A stretch of DNA of 64,000 nt from Raineyella sp. LH-20 (GTDB lineage: Bacteria; Actinomycetota; Actinomycetes; Propionibacteriales; Propionibacteriaceae): positions 2,542,001 to 2,606,000 of the forward strand of contig NZ_CP137003.1 in assembly GCF_033110965.1 (NCBI RefSeq), read 5' to 3'. The position numbers were made by a program, and so were the translations under genes. This document shows positions 39,039 to 48,446 of the stretch, piece after piece; the first letter of the stretch is position 1, and every line of letters begins with the position of its first letter. The notes under the pieces were generated by a model. The model did not search any database. It was not told where the DNA came from and worked only from the letters and a program-made list of their open reading frames with translations.

Positions 39039-39740
39039 ATGGTGGACGTACGCAGCAACCTGGCGGAGGTGCGGGCCCGGATCGACGCGGCCTGCCGTAC
39101 GGTCGGACGTGACCCCGGCGAGGTGCGGTTGCTGCCGGTCAGCAAGACCCACGGCCTCGACCTCGTCCGACAGGCGTACGACGCCGGCTACCGTCGGCTG
39201 GGGGAGAACCGGGTGCAGGAGGCGCTGGCCAAGTGGGAGGCCAGCCAGGACTGGCCGGGCATGGAGTGGGCGATCATCGGCCACCTGCAGACGAACAAGG
39301 CGCGCGACGTGGCTCGGTTCGCCGCCGAATTCCAGGCCCTCGACTCACTGCGGTTGGCCCGCGAGCTGGATCGGCGCCTGCAGGCGGAGGGACGGGCCCT
39401 GGACGTGCTGATCGAGGTGAACTCGTCCGGTGAGCCGCAGAAGTCCGGCGTCGCGCCCGAGGACGCCGCGGCGCTGGCCGCCGAACTGCGGGCGTACGAC
39501 GCACTGCGCGTACGAGGGCTGATGACGGTCGCCGTGCACTCACCCGTCGCCGCCCGGGTCGGCGCGTGCTTCGAGGCGATGCGTACGCTCCAGGAACGCC
39601 TCCGCCAGGACGATCGGGCCGCCGGCAGCTACGACGAGCTGTCGATGGGCATGTCGGGCGACTTCGAGCTGGCGATCGCCCACGGTGCCACCTGCGTGCG
39701 GGTCGGCCGGGCGATCTTCGGGGAGCGGGCGTCCCGGTAA
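39039..39740 (+). CDS. yggS: YggS/PROSC-family PLP homeostasis protein
   Basis: A 233-residue single-domain PLP-binding TIM barrel of fold type III, without known catalysis; homologues buffer free pyridoxal phosphate and affect amino acid balance. The PLP lysine is K36 in LLPVSKTH. Other family blocks: GYRRLGENRVQEALAKW, AIIGHLQTNKARDVARF, IEVNSSGEPQKSGV, GLMTVAVHS and ELSMGMSGDFELAIAHGATCVRVG, the last two forming the phosphate site. TAGGGT ends 7 nt before the ATG at 39039, so the message is leaderless; the in-frame start at 39030 is rejected. In many bacteria this gene sits near cell-division genes, but not here. Confidence 0.92.
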   Translation: MVDVRSNLAEVRARIDAACRTVGRDPGEVRLLPVSKTHGLDLVRQAYDAGYRRLGENRVQEALAKWEASQDWPGMEWAIIGHLQTNKARDVARFAAEFQALDSLRLARELDRRLQAEGRALDVLIEVNSSGEPQKSGVAPEDAAALAAELRAYDALRVRGLMTVAVHSPVAARVGACFEAMRTLQERLRQDDRAAGSYDELSMGMSGDFELAIAHGATCVRVGRAIFGERASR

Positions 39741-39850
39741 GGGACGCGGACGACTGGCGCGGTGGCCCCCGGTCGGCAAGAATAGGGGCTGTTCCGACGT
39801 GGACGCGAGAGTGCTGGGGAAGGCGTGTCTCGTAACCAGGGAGGAACGAC

Positions 39851-40333
39851 ATGACGAATACGCGGGGCGTCCTGTACGTCCACTCCGCACCGTCTGCACT
39901 GTGCCCGCATGTCGAATGGGCCGTCGGCGGTGCTTTCGGTGTGCCCATCCACCTGGATTGGCGGCCACAACCGGCCGAGCCGGGACTGCGGCGTACGGAG
40001 TACGCCTGGGCCGGTCCGGTGGGTCTCGGGGCGAAGGTGACCTCCGCGCTGAACGGTTGGGACCACCTGCGGTTCGAGCTGACCGAGGAACCGACCGCCG
40101 TCACCGACGGGCAGCGGTGGATGTGGACCCCGCGGCGGGGGATGTTCCGGGGCCAGGTCGGCATGAGCGGTGACATCGTGGTGCCCGAGGAACGGGTCCG
40201 CTGGGCGCTCGGCCAGGACGATCCGGCGACCGCGCTGACCGAACTGCTGGGCGAGCCCTGGGACGCCGAGCTGGAGGCGTTCCGTTGGGCGGGGGAGGGC
40301 GCTCCGGTGCGCTGGATGCATCCCGCGGTCTGA
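39851..40333 (+). CDS. DUF3145 family protein
   Basis: A 160-residue actinobacterial protein of unknown function. Family features are TRGVLYVHSAPSALCPHVEW, VPIHLDWRPQPAEPGLRRTE, WDHLRFELTEEPTA, RWMWTPRRGMFRGQVGMSGD and the end EPWDAELEAFRWAGEGAPVR. No signal peptide or membrane helix. AGGGAGGAACGAC precedes the ATG. As in other actinobacteria it lies next to the fatty acid synthesis genes, here convergent with fabF and separated by a strong bidirectional terminator. Confidence 0.85.
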   Translation: MTNTRGVLYVHSAPSALCPHVEWAVGGAFGVPIHLDWRPQPAEPGLRRTEYAWAGPVGLGAKVTSALNGWDHLRFELTEEPTAVTDGQRWMWTPRRGMFRGQVGMSGDIVVPEERVRWALGQDDPATALTELLGEPWDAELEAFRWAGEGAPVRWMHPAV

Positions 40334-40384
40334 GCCGCCCCGTATGCCCACGGTGGCACCTTGCCCGGCCGTGGGCAGACGACA

Positions 40385-40421
40385 CGACCCCCTCGCCCGG
40401 AGCATCCGGGCGAGGGGGTCG
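40385..40421. terminator. Bidirectional terminator between DUF3145 and fabF
   Basis: A 16-bp perfect stem, CGACCCCCTCGCCCGG with its complement, around the loop AGCAT (extended by an A-T pair). It stands between two convergent genes. Confidence 0.8.
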
Positions 40422-40467
40422 CGCGCTGTCGGTCCGGTCAGCCGGGTGCCGGCCGGACCGGTGCTGA

Positions 40468-41727
40468 TCAGCCCTCGGTGATGTTGGCGGTGGTGAAGGC
40501 CAGCGCCACGTTGTGGCCGCCGAAGCCGAACGAGTTGTTGATCGCGGCGATCTCACCCTGCGGCAGCTGACGTGCCGTGGTGGCGATGTCGATGTCGAGG
40601 GAGTCCTCGGGATCCTCGAGGTTGATCGTCGGCGGGACGATGCGGTCCTTCAGCGCCAGGACGGTGAACATCGACTCCATCGCGCCGGCCGCACCGAGCA
40701 GGTGGCCGGTCTGCGACTTCGTGCCGGTGAAGATGACGTCGTCGGTCGCTGCGCCGAGCGCGGCCCGCACCGACAGCACCTCGGTGAGGTCACCGGCCGG
40801 GGTCGAGGTGGCGTGCGCGTTGACGTGCTTGATGTCGGAGGGCTGCAGCCCGCCGTCCTGCACGGCCTGCCGGACTGCCTCCGCCTGGCCGAAGCCCTCC
40901 GGATCCGGGGCGACCATGTCGTACGCGTCGGAGGTGACGCCGGCACCGGCGAGGGTGGCGTAGATGGTGGCGCCGCGGGCCAGGGCGTGTTCCAACGACT
41001 CCAGCACCAGTACGGCCGCGCCCTCACCCAGGACGAACCCGTCACGGTTCTTGTCCCAGGGCCGGGAGGCCTTCTCCGGCTCGTCGTTGCGGCGCGACAG
41101 GGCCTGCATCTGGCCGAAGGCCGCGAGCGGCAGCGGGTGGATGACACCTTCAGCACCGCCGGCGACGACCACGTCGGCGCGGCCCAGCCGGATGATGTCC
41201 AGGCCCTGCGCGATCGCCTCGTTGCCCGAGGCGCAGGCGGAGACCGGGGTGTGGATGCCGGCCCGGGCCCGCAGCCGCAGCCCGACCGACGCGGCCGGGG
41301 CGTTGGCCATCAGCTTGGGGATGGTGAACGGGCTCACCCGGCGGTGGCCCTTCTCCTTCTGCACGTCCCACTGCCCGATCAGGGTGTGCAGGCCGCCGAT
41401 GCCGGTGCCGATCGACACGGCCAGACGGCGGGGATCGACCGTGTTCCCCTCGCCCAGATCGAATCCGGCGTGCTGCCAGCCGGCAAGGGCGGCGACGACA
41501 CCGAGCTGGGTGGAACGATCCATCTTGCGCGCCTCGACCCGGTCGATCAGCTCGGCGGGATCCACGGCGGCCTCTGCGGCGATCCGGGTCGGCAGGTCCT
41601 GTGCCCAGTCGTACGACAGCGCATGGACACCCGACGTGCCCTTGACGACGTTGGCCCACGTGGTGGCGGCATCTCCGCCGAGAGGGGTCGTGGCACCGAA
41701 CCCGGTGACGACAACGGTGGAGGACAT
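40468..41727 (-). CDS. fabF: 3-oxoacyl-[acyl-carrier-protein] synthase II
   Basis: Condenses malonyl-ACP with acyl-ACP in chain elongation. The 419 residues carry the KAS triad: nucleophile C165 in TPVSACASGNEA, His in VNAHATSTPAGD and His in TKSQTGHLLGAAGAMES. The opening VVVTGFGATTPLGGD and the glycine-rich end INNSFGFGGHNVALAF are standard. Last gene of the minus-strand fab operon. It is separated from acpP by 150 nt holding a repeat array and hairpin, unlike the tight spacing elsewhere in the operon. Confidence 0.96.
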   Translation of the reverse strand: MSSTVVVTGFGATTPLGGDAATTWANVVKGTSGVHALSYDWAQDLPTRIAAEAAVDPAELIDRVEARKMDRSTQLGVVAALAGWQHAGFDLGEGNTVDPRRLAVSIGTGIGGLHTLIGQWDVQKEKGHRRVSPFTIPKLMANAPAASVGLRLRARAGIHTPVSACASGNEAIAQGLDIIRLGRADVVVAGGAEGVIHPLPLAAFGQMQALSRRNDEPEKASRPWDKNRDGFVLGEGAAVLVLESLEHALARGATIYATLAGAGVTSDAYDMVAPDPEGFGQAEAVRQAVQDGGLQPSDIKHVNAHATSTPAGDLTEVLSVRAALGAATDDVIFTGTKSQTGHLLGAAGAMESMFTVLALKDRIVPPTINLEDPEDSLDIDIATTARQLPQGEIAAINNSFGFGGHNVALAFTTANITEG

Positions 41728-41768
41728 GGTTCAGGGTCTCCTAGCGATCGCGGGAAGTGTTCTGCTGG

Positions 41769-41796
41769 CGTGGGGCCGACCACGGCCGGCCCCACG
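41769..41796 (-). other. Intercistronic hairpin before fabF
   Basis: CGTGGGGCCG (41769-41778) pairs with CGGCCCCACG (41787-41796) across an 8-nt loop. In the transcript it follows the repeat array and lies about 40 nt before the fabF start codon; it could protect the acpP end of a processed mRNA or weaken read-through. Confidence 0.6.
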
Positions 41797-41874
41797 CCGG
41801 AGGCGTACATGTCAGGACGCCGGAGGCGTCACCTCAGGCACGCCGGAGGCGTACGTCCCGTACGCCCGAGGCGG
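41794..41874. repeat. Four-unit array with 23-bp period between acpP and fabF
   Basis: ACGCCGGAGGCGT occurs exactly at 41794-41806, 41817-41829 and 41840-41852, always 23 bp apart, with a variant ACGCCCGAGGCGG at 41862-41874. Each unit is an imperfect palindrome. The array fills the acpP-fabF gap and starts 3 nt after the acpP stop. The spacing of about two helical turns suits a protein binding one face of DNA; serial small RNA hairpins are another reading. Confidence 0.8.
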
Positions 41875-41877
41875 ACG

Positions 41878-42123
41878 TCAGTTGGACGCGCGCTCGATGT
41901 AGGCGACGGCGTCGCCCACGGTCTTGAGGTTCTTGGACTCCTCGTCGGGGATCGACACGCCGAACTTCTCCTCCGCGGCGTAGATGATCTCGACCATCGA
42001 CAGCGAGTCGATGTCCAGGTCGTCGGTGAAGGACTTGTCGAGCTGGACGTCCTCGACCGGGATGCCCGCGACCTCGTTGACGATTTCGCCCATGGCGACG
42101 GTGATCTCTTCGGTGGTAGCCAT
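41878..42123 (-). CDS. acpP: Acyl carrier protein
   Basis: Carries growing fatty acyl chains on a 4'-phosphopantetheine arm attached to S40 in LDIDSLSMVEII. An 81-residue acidic four-helix protein with the usual hydrophobic contacts (EEKFGVSIPDEE, LKTVGDAVAYIE). GGAGAG precedes the ATG. It lies 41 nt after fabH and ahead of the repeat array. The highly expressed carrier often has its own mRNA ends, which may explain the structured gap downstream. Confidence 0.96.
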   Translation of the reverse strand: MATTEEITVAMGEIVNEVAGIPVEDVQLDKSFTDDLDIDSLSMVEIIYAAEEKFGVSIPDEESKNLKTVGDAVAYIERASN

Positions 42124-42164
42124 ACTTCTCTCCTTGGTGGGTGGCTTGGTCAGGTTGGAAGGTA

Positions 42165-43172
42165 TCAGGGCAGGACGATGACCTGGCCCGAATAGACCAG
42201 CCCGGCGCCGAAGCCGATGATGAGACAGGTCTCACCCGAGTGCACCTGGTCGTCGGCGTACAACGCCTCGATGGCCATCGGGATGGACGCGGCCGAGGAG
42301 TTGCCGGTGTTGGCGATGTTGTGCGACACCAGCACCGACTCGGGGAGCTTGAGGGTGCGCACCATCGCCTGGGTGATCCGGTCGTTGGCCTGGTGCGGGA
42401 CGAAGACGTCCAGTTCCTCCGGTGCCAGACCGGCCGCGGCGAGAGCCTGTTCGGCGTAGTGGCACACGGTGAACGCGGCCCACTTGAAGACCGGGTTACC
42501 GTCCATCACCAGGACTGGCATCTCGCCCTTGGCGATCGCCTCCGGCCAGTGCGGCACCTGCTGGATCAGGTGGCCCTGCTCGGCGTCCGACCCCCACACC
42601 ACCGGGCCGATGCCCGGCTCGTCGGAGGGGCCGATGACCGCCGCGCCGGCGCCGTCACCGAAGATGAAGGCCGTCGAACGGTCCTCCTTGTTGGTGAGGT
42701 CGGAGAGGCGCTCGACACCGATGGCCAGCACGTACTTCGCGGCGCCGGCGCGGACCAGCGCGTCACCCTGGGCGATGGCGTACGAGAAGCCCGCGCAGGC
42801 GGCCGAGATGTCGTACGCCGCGGCCTTGCTGCCCAGGTCACCGGCGACCACGCAGGCCAGACTCGGGGTCTGGGAGAACCAGCCGACGCTGGCGACGACG
42901 ATCGCGCCGATCTCCTCGACCGGCACGCCGGAGCGCTGGATCGCCTTCTTGGCGGCCTCGGCGGCCATGTACTCGACGGTCTCGTCGCCGGTGGCCCAGT
43001 GCCGGGTGGAGATCCCCGACCGGGTGCGGATCCACTCGTCGGAGGACTCGATCCAGGTGCAGACCTCCTCGTTGGTCACGATCCGCGAGGGGGAGTAGCC
43101 GGACATCCCGTAGATCCGGGAGAAGGGCGATCCTTCGGACGCCTTGATCGCGTGACGGGGAGAGAAGGTCAT
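42165..43172 (-). CDS. fabH: 3-oxoacyl-[acyl-carrier-protein] synthase III
   Basis: Starts fatty acid synthesis by condensing an acyl-CoA primer with malonyl-ACP; actinobacterial forms accept branched primers. A 335-residue thiolase fold with Cys126 in DISAACAGFSYA, His in DVFVPHQANDRI and Asn in VSHNIANTGNSSAASI, the complete KAS III triad. TRSGISTRHWA is the usual early block. The ATG overlaps the fabD stop (ATGA). Confidence 0.96.
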   Translation of the reverse strand: MTFSPRHAIKASEGSPFSRIYGMSGYSPSRIVTNEEVCTWIESSDEWIRTRSGISTRHWATGDETVEYMAAEAAKKAIQRSGVPVEEIGAIVVASVGWFSQTPSLACVVAGDLGSKAAAYDISAACAGFSYAIAQGDALVRAGAAKYVLAIGVERLSDLTNKEDRSTAFIFGDGAGAAVIGPSDEPGIGPVVWGSDAEQGHLIQQVPHWPEAIAKGEMPVLVMDGNPVFKWAAFTVCHYAEQALAAAGLAPEELDVFVPHQANDRITQAMVRTLKLPESVLVSHNIANTGNSSAASIPMAIEALYADDQVHSGETCLIIGFGAGLVYSGQVIVLP

Positions 43173-44128
43173 CGGGTCGCCTCCGTGGCATCGGTGGGGT
43201 CGGACGGGGTGTGCTCGGCGACGAACGCCCGGGCGGCGGGCAGTTCGTCAGGGGTGTTCAGGGCGAAGACCTCGACGCCCTTGAGGTTGCGCTTCGCGAT
43301 GCCGGTGAGCGTACCCGCCGGCGGCAGCTCCAGCAGACCGGTGACACCGAGCTCACGCAGGGTGGCCATGCACAGGTCCCAGCGGACCGGCGCCTCGACC
43401 TGCCCGACCAGGCGCTGCAGCATGTCGGCGCCGGACGCGACGACCTGGCCGTCGCGGTTCTGCAGCAGCCGGGTGCTCGGGTCCTGCGGGGCGACGGCCC
43501 GGGCCAGCCGCTCCAGGCGGGCGGTCGCCGGGGCCATGTGCCGGGTGTGGAAGGCGCCGGCGACGCTGAGCGGGATGATCCGGGCGCGTTGCGGGGCGTT
43601 AGCCTTCAGCGCCTCCAGCTCCTCGACGGTGCCGGCGGCCACGATCTGCCCGGAGCCGTTGTGGTTGGCGGGGGTGAGCCCGGCGGCCTCGATCGCCGCG
43701 AGCACCTCGTCCTCCTTGCCGCCGATCACGGCCGCCATCGACGTGGGACGTACGGCCGACGCTTCGGCCATGCCCTTGCCGCGCTCGCGGACGAAGACCA
43801 TCGCCTGCTCGGCGGACAGCACGCCGACGACGGCTGCGGCGGTGATCTCACCGACCGAGTGGCCGGCCACCGCACCGATCCGCGCGACGTCGTCGGCGGT
43901 GGGGAAGAGGGCGAGGGTGGCCACCAGGCCAGCAGCCACGAGCAGCGGCTGGGCGACGGCGGTGTCCCGGATGGTGTCCTCGTCCGCCTCGGTGCCGTAG
44001 TACTCGAGGTCGAGACCCGAGACCGCCGACAGCCAGTTCAGTCGGTCGGCGGCGACCGGGTCGGTCAGCCATGGTCGGAGGAAGCCTGGTTTCTGGGCAC
44101 CCTGTCCGGGCGCGACGACTGCGAGCAC
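43169..44128 (-). CDS. fabD: Malonyl-CoA:ACP transacylase
   Basis: Loads malonyl groups onto ACP. A 319-residue transacylase with APGQGAQKPGFL at the start, nucleophile S91 in AGHSVGEITAA, the substrate Arg in FVRERGKGMAEAS and the catalytic His in AGAFHTRHMAPA. The GTG at 44128 is chosen because GGGAG lies 4-5 nt before and the protein opens directly with the conserved first strand; the extension to 44212 is not needed. First of the four fab genes after fasR, with a 130-nt gap that probably contains their promoter. Confidence 0.94.
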   Translation of the reverse strand: MLAVVAPGQGAQKPGFLRPWLTDPVAADRLNWLSAVSGLDLEYYGTEADEDTIRDTAVAQPLLVAAGLVATLALFPTADDVARIGAVAGHSVGEITAAAVVGVLSAEQAMVFVRERGKGMAEASAVRPTSMAAVIGGKEDEVLAAIEAAGLTPANHNGSGQIVAAGTVEELEALKANAPQRARIIPLSVAGAFHTRHMAPATARLERLARAVAPQDPSTRLLQNRDGQVVASGADMLQRLVGQVEAPVRWDLCMATLRELGVTGLLELPPAGTLTGIAKRNLKGVEVFALNTPDELPAARAFVAEHTPSDPTDATEATR

Positions 44129-44195
44129 GCTCCCACTCTCCCGCCTCGGCCCGGTCGGCCGCCGGATGCCGCGCACGAAATCGGGCGTCCCAAGT

Positions 44196-44212
44196 TTGTC
44201 GGAATCCCACAA
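44196..44212. promoter_or_regulatory. Candidate FasR operator upstream of fabD
   Basis: TTGTCGGAATCCCACAA is a 17-bp palindrome with one mismatch, centred about 76 bp before the fabD start in the fasR-fabD gap. FasR of Streptomyces binds just upstream of fabD; that this is the site is inference from position and symmetry. Confidence 0.45.
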
Positions 44213-44258
44213 GTCAGCGCCCGACGGGCCAGGGTGTGACAGGTCAAGGGATGACAGG

Positions 44259-45455
44259 TCAGGCGCCGTGGTCGCCGAGCAGTCGTCCGAGGGTGAGAGC
44301 CAGTCGCAGGGTGTACGAGTCCCGCGGATCGGTGGGCGAGTAGCCGGTCACCTCGTGGATGCGCTTGAGCCGGTAGCGGACGGTGTTGGCGTGGACGAAC
44401 AGCGCGCGGGCCGAGGCTTCGATGGACAGTCCCTCGTCGAGGAAGCAGGTGAGGGTCTCCAGCAGGCCGCCGCCGGACTCGACCAGCGGGCCGTACACGT
44501 CGCGGGCCAGCGCCCGGCGGGCGTGCCCGTCGCCGGACAGCGCCCGCTCGGGCAGCAGATCGTCGGCGTGCACCGGTCGGGGGGCGGCCGGCCAGCCGGG
44601 TGCCCCCCGCAGCCCGGACAGCGCGGCTCGGGCACTTCCGCCGGCCTCGGCCAGCCGGTCCACCCGTGGCCCGACCACCACCGGTCCGTCGCCGAACCGT
44701 TCGGCCAGCGGACCGACGACCGACAGCGGGTCACCGTCGGCGGTCAGCGCCGGCCCGCCGAGGACGACGACCAGACGGTCGCTGTGCACCGCGGCCAGAC
44801 AGTCCAGCCCACGGGTGCGGGCCATCCGGCGGGTGTCCTCGATCTTGGTCTCGGCCTCCGTGCCCGGTGCGGCGCCGACCATCACCAGCGCCCCGACGGT
44901 CGAGCGCCAGCCGAGGGTGGCGACCCGCGACATCACCGCGTCGTCCACCTCGCCGCGCATCACCGCGTCGACGACGGTCGCCTCCTGGCGGACGTCCCAG
45001 GCGCCGCGCACCTCCGCCGCGGCCGCGTACACCTCGGCGGCGGCGAAGGCGACGTCACGGCTGTACTCGTTGAGCGCCGCATGCAGGTACGGCCGGTCGG
45101 CCCGCGGCATCAGCTCGTCGATCTGGGCGTCGACGGTGTCGATGATGCTGCGGGTCAGATCGACCGTCTGCTTGAGCGACACCTGCCGGGACAGCTCCCG
45201 CGGGGCCCGGTCGAAGATCTGCACCTGCCGCTCCGAGCCCCCCTCGCCGAACCAGTCGATGAACCCGTCGACGCCCGAACGGGCGACCAGGGTGACCGAG
45301 GCCCGGTGCTCCGGGCTGAGACGCCCGAACCACTCGTAGCGCGAGTCGACCGCGGTGATGGCCGCGGTGGTCATCTTGGCCGCCACCTGGCGCAGGCGAC
45401 GGGCGATCGAGGCGCGGGAACGGGTCGAGGGGAGCTGGATCCAGGTCAGGGCCAT
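44259..45455 (-). CDS. fasR: PucR-family regulator of fatty acid synthesis, FasR-like
   Basis: A 398-residue regulator. The C-terminal PucR helix-turn-helix is clear: ETLTCFLDEGLSIEASARAL, VHANTVRYRLKRIHEVTGY and RDSYTLRLALTLGRLL. The N-terminal half is a sensory region (YEWFGRLSPEHRASVTLVAR, GVDGFIDWFG) and the middle is GGDEF-like without the motif. S. coelicolor FasR has the same fold and the same place between aceE and fabD and activates the fab operon. Only 2 nt separate it from the aceE stop, so pyruvate dehydrogenase and its regulator of acetyl-CoA use are on one message. Confidence 0.88.
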   Translation of the reverse strand: MALTWIQLPSTRSRASIARRLRQVAAKMTTAAITAVDSRYEWFGRLSPEHRASVTLVARSGVDGFIDWFGEGGSERQVQIFDRAPRELSRQVSLKQTVDLTRSIIDTVDAQIDELMPRADRPYLHAALNEYSRDVAFAAAEVYAAAAEVRGAWDVRQEATVVDAVMRGEVDDAVMSRVATLGWRSTVGALVMVGAAPGTEAETKIEDTRRMARTRGLDCLAAVHSDRLVVVLGGPALTADGDPLSVVGPLAERFGDGPVVVGPRVDRLAEAGGSARAALSGLRGAPGWPAAPRPVHADDLLPERALSGDGHARRALARDVYGPLVESGGGLLETLTCFLDEGLSIEASARALFVHANTVRYRLKRIHEVTGYSPTDPRDSYTLRLALTLGRLLGDHGA

Positions 45456-45457
45456 GA

Positions 45458-48217
45458 TCAGGCGCCGGCGCCTTCCTGGGCGACCTGGGCCACCGCGGTC
45501 GGGTCGTCGATCCGGTACCGGGCGAACGCCTCGGCGGCGGCCCCGGCACGGTACCCGCCCTGGGCCTCCAACGCCTCGAGTGCCGCGACCACCATCGACT
45601 GGGCGTCGATCTGGAAGAAGCGCCGCGCCGCGGCACGGGTGTCGGCGAAGCCGAACCCGTCGGCCCCCAGGGAAGTGAACGGCCCCGGAACGTACGGTCG
45701 GATCTGTTCCTGCACGGCACGCATGTAGTCACTGACCGCGACGACCGGCCCGGTCGTGGTCGACAGCTTCTGCGTGACGTACGGGACCCGCCGCTCGGAG
45801 GCCGGGTGGCCGAGGTTCCACTTCGCGCAGGCCAGCGCGTCACGGTTCAGCTCGTTCCAGGAGGTGACCGACCAGACGTCGGCGTCGACCTGCCACTCGT
45901 CCCGCAGGATCTGCTGGGCGACGAGTGCCTGCGGCACCGAGACGCCGGAGGCGAGCAGACGCACCCGGGCGTAGCCGTGGTCCTCGGCCCGCCGGAACAG
46001 GTGCAGGCCCTTGAGCACGCCTTCGACGTCGAGATCGGCCTCCGGGCCGGGCTGCTGCACCGGCTCGTTGTAGACCGTCAGGTAGTAGATGACGTCCTCG
46101 CCGTTCGGGTGCTCCGGGTCGTCGTGGCCGTACATCCGGCGCAGGCCGTCGCGGACGATCAGCGCGACCTCGAAGCCGAAGGCCGGGTCGTAGTGGACGA
46201 CCGCCGGATTGGTCGAGGCGAGCAGCGGGGAGTGGCCGTCGGCGTGCTGCAGGCCTTCGCCGGTCAGCGTCGTACGCCCCGCCGTGGCACCGATCAGGAA
46301 GCCGCGGGTCATCTGGTCGCTGGCCGCCCAGATGAAGTCGCCGACCCGCTGGAAGCCGAACATCGAGTAGAAGATGAACACCGGGATCATCGGCTCGCCG
46401 TGGGTGGCGTACGCGGTGCCCGCCGCCGTGAACGAGCCCAGGCCGCCGGCCTCGGAGATCCCCTCGTGCAGCAGCTGACCCTGGGCGGAGGACTTCCACG
46501 CAAGCAGCAGCTTGCGGTCGACCGACTCGTACGTCTGACCGTGCGGGTCGTAGAGCTTGGCGGTCGGGAACATCGAGTCCATGCCGAACGTACGGAACTC
46601 GTCCGGCGCGATCGGTACGATCCGGTTGCCGATCTCCGGATCGCGCATCAGGTCACGGAGCAGCCGGACGAAGGCCTGCGTGGAGGCGACCTTGGCCTTC
46701 GGGTTGCCCGGGGCCATCAGTTCCTTGTAGACCTCGTCGCCGGGCAGCTTGAGGGCCCGGGGGTGCACCCGGCGCTCCGGCACCGGGCCGCCGAGGGCCG
46801 CGCGACGCTCCCGCATGTACTGCATCGCCGGCGAGTCGTCGGCCGGCTTGAAGTACGGCGGGTGATAGGCGTCCTCGAGGGCGGAGTCGGGGATCGGCAG
46901 GTGCAGCCGGTCACGGAAGGCCTTGAGATCGGCCGAGGTGAGCTTCTTCATCTGATGGGTGGCGTTCTTCGCCTCGAGAGCGTCGATCGTCCAGCCCTTC
47001 ACGGTGTGCGCCAGGATCACCGTCGGCTGACCGACGTGGTCCATGGCTGCCTGGTAGGCCGCGTAGACCTTGCGATAGTCGTGGCCGCCGCGGCCCAGCC
47101 GCTGCAGCTGCTGGTCGGTGTAGCCCTCGACCATCCGCTTCAGCTCGGGGGTGTCGAAGAACTTCTCCCGGACGTACGCTCCGTCGGAGATCGAGTAGGT
47201 CTGGAACTGGCCGTCCGGCGTGCTGTTCATCTTGTGCAGCAACGCACCGTTGTGGTCGGCGGCGAGCAGCGGGTCCCAGTCGCGCGCCCAGAGGACCTTG
47301 ATGACGTTCCAGCCGGCGCCCCGGAAGAAGGACTCCAGCTCTTGGACGATCTTGCCGTTGCCGCGGACCGGCCCGTCGAGCTGCTGCAGGTTGCAGTTGA
47401 TGACGAAGGTGAGGTTGTCCAGCTCCTCGCGGGCCGCCAGGGCGATCGCGCCGAGCGACTCCGGCTCGCCCATCTCGCCGTCACCGAGGAATGCCCAGAC
47501 GTGCTGCTGGGAGGTGTCCTTGATGCCGCGGTTGTGCAGGTAGCGGTTGAACCGGGCCTGGTAGATCGCGTTCAGCGGGCCGATGCCCATGGAGACGGTC
47601 GGGAACTCCCAGAACTCCGGCATCAGGCGGGGGTGCGGATAGGACGAGAGGCCGTTGTGCGGGCCGCGCGACACCTCCTGGCGGAAGCCGTCCAGGTCGT
47701 ACTCGGTGAGCCGTCCCTCGAGGAAGGCCCGGGCGTACATGCCGGGGGAGGCGTGTCCCTGGAAGTAGACCTGGTCGCCGCCGCCCGGGTGGTCCTTGCC
47801 GTGGAAGAAGTGGTTGAAGCCCACCTCGTAGAGGCTCGCGGCGCTCTGGTACGTGGCGATGTGCCCGCCGACCTCGAGGCCCTTGCGGTTGGCCTTGGAG
47901 ACCATCACCGCGGCGTTCCAGCGCAGCGCCCGGCGGATCTCCCGCTCGGTCTGCTCATCGCCCGGGAAGAGCGGCTCGTCGGCCGTGCTGATCGTGTTGA
48001 TGTAGTCCGTGGACCGCAGGGACGGCAGGCCGACCTGCCGCTGGCGGGCGCGGGCGAGGAGCTCGAGCATGATGTAGCGAGCTCGGTGGGGGCCCTTCTC
48101 CTCGAGGAGCCCGTCGAAGGAGGAGATCCATTCCTCGGTCTCTTCGGGGTCAACGTCGGGAAGCTGGCTCGGGAGGCCCTGGGCGCTCAGCGCTGGGCGG
48201 TCACCGCGATTGGCCAT
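45458..48217 (-). CDS. aceE: Pyruvate dehydrogenase E1 component, homodimeric
   Basis: Decarboxylates pyruvate with thiamine diphosphate and transfers the acetyl group to E2 lipoyl domains. The 919 residues fit the single-chain AceE type. The ThDP motif is [16 protein letters not shown] to [28 protein letters not shown] and [20 protein letters not shown] are diagnostic, and the transketolase-like centre contains [17 protein letters not shown] and [21 protein letters not shown]2/E3 genes are not in the window. GGATAGGACG precedes the ATG. The 229-nt gap upstream holds promoters for this and the divergent DUF3052 gene. Confidence 0.97.
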   Translation of the reverse strand: MANRGDRPALSAQGLPSQLPDVDPEETEEWISSFDGLLEEKGPHRARYIMLELLARARQRQVGLPSLRSTDYINTISTADEPLFPGDEQTEREIRRALRWNAAVMVSKANRKGLEVGGHIATYQSAASLYEVGFNHFFHGKDHPGGGDQVYFQGHASPGMYARAFLEGRLTEYDLDGFRQEVSRGPHNGLSSYPHPRLMPEFWEFPTVSMGIGPLNAIYQARFNRYLHNRGIKDTSQQHVWAFLGDGEMGEPESLGAIALAAREELDNLTFVINCNLQQLDGPVRGNGKIVQELESFFRGAGWNVIKVLWARDWDPLLAADHNGALLHKMNSTPDGQFQTYSISDGAYVREKFFDTPELKRMVEGYTDQQLQRLGRGGHDYRKVYAAYQAAMDHVGQPTVILAHTVKGWTIDALEAKNATHQMKKLTSADLKAFRDRLHLPIPDSALEDAYHPPYFKPADDSPAMQYMRERRAALGGPVPERRVHPRALKLPGDEVYKELMAPGNPKAKVASTQAFVRLLRDLMRDPEIGNRIVPIAPDEFRTFGMDSMFPTAKLYDPHGQTYESVDRKLLLAWKSSAQGQLLHEGISEAGGLGSFTAAGTAYATHGEPMIPVFIFYSMFGFQRVGDFIWAASDQMTRGFLIGATAGRTTLTGEGLQHADGHSPLLASTNPAVVHYDPAFGFEVALIVRDGLRRMYGHDDPEHPNGEDVIYYLTVYNEPVQQPGPEADLDVEGVLKGLHLFRRAEDHGYARVRLLASGVSVPQALVAQQILRDEWQVDADVWSVTSWNELNRDALACAKWNLGHPASERRVPYVTQKLSTTTGPVVAVSDYMRAVQEQIRPYVPGPFTSLGADGFGFADTRAAARRFFQIDAQSMVVAALEALEAQGGYRAGAAAEAFARYRIDDPTAVAQVAQEGAGA

Positions 48218-48446
48218 GCATCGTCCTATCCGTTCGTGCCGACCTTGGTCGTCGTCATTGTGTGATCAGGCAAAGACTAAGGAGCTTTCGCAGGCCTTAC
48301 CAGCCTAGTGGTCCACGTCCTGCGGTGTCCGGAGGGGAGTCGACCGTCCGACGGCCGGGGTGACGTGACGTCGGGCCCGGGGTCTGGCAATGTGGTGTCC
48401 ACACTTCTTGTGTGTGTTTGACGTACCACCGAAAGGGGACATCTCC

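Noticed and set aside
45806-48265. An 819-codon plus-strand frame opposite aceE
   Set aside because: Antisense shadow; aceE on the other strand has complete ThDP and active-site motifs.
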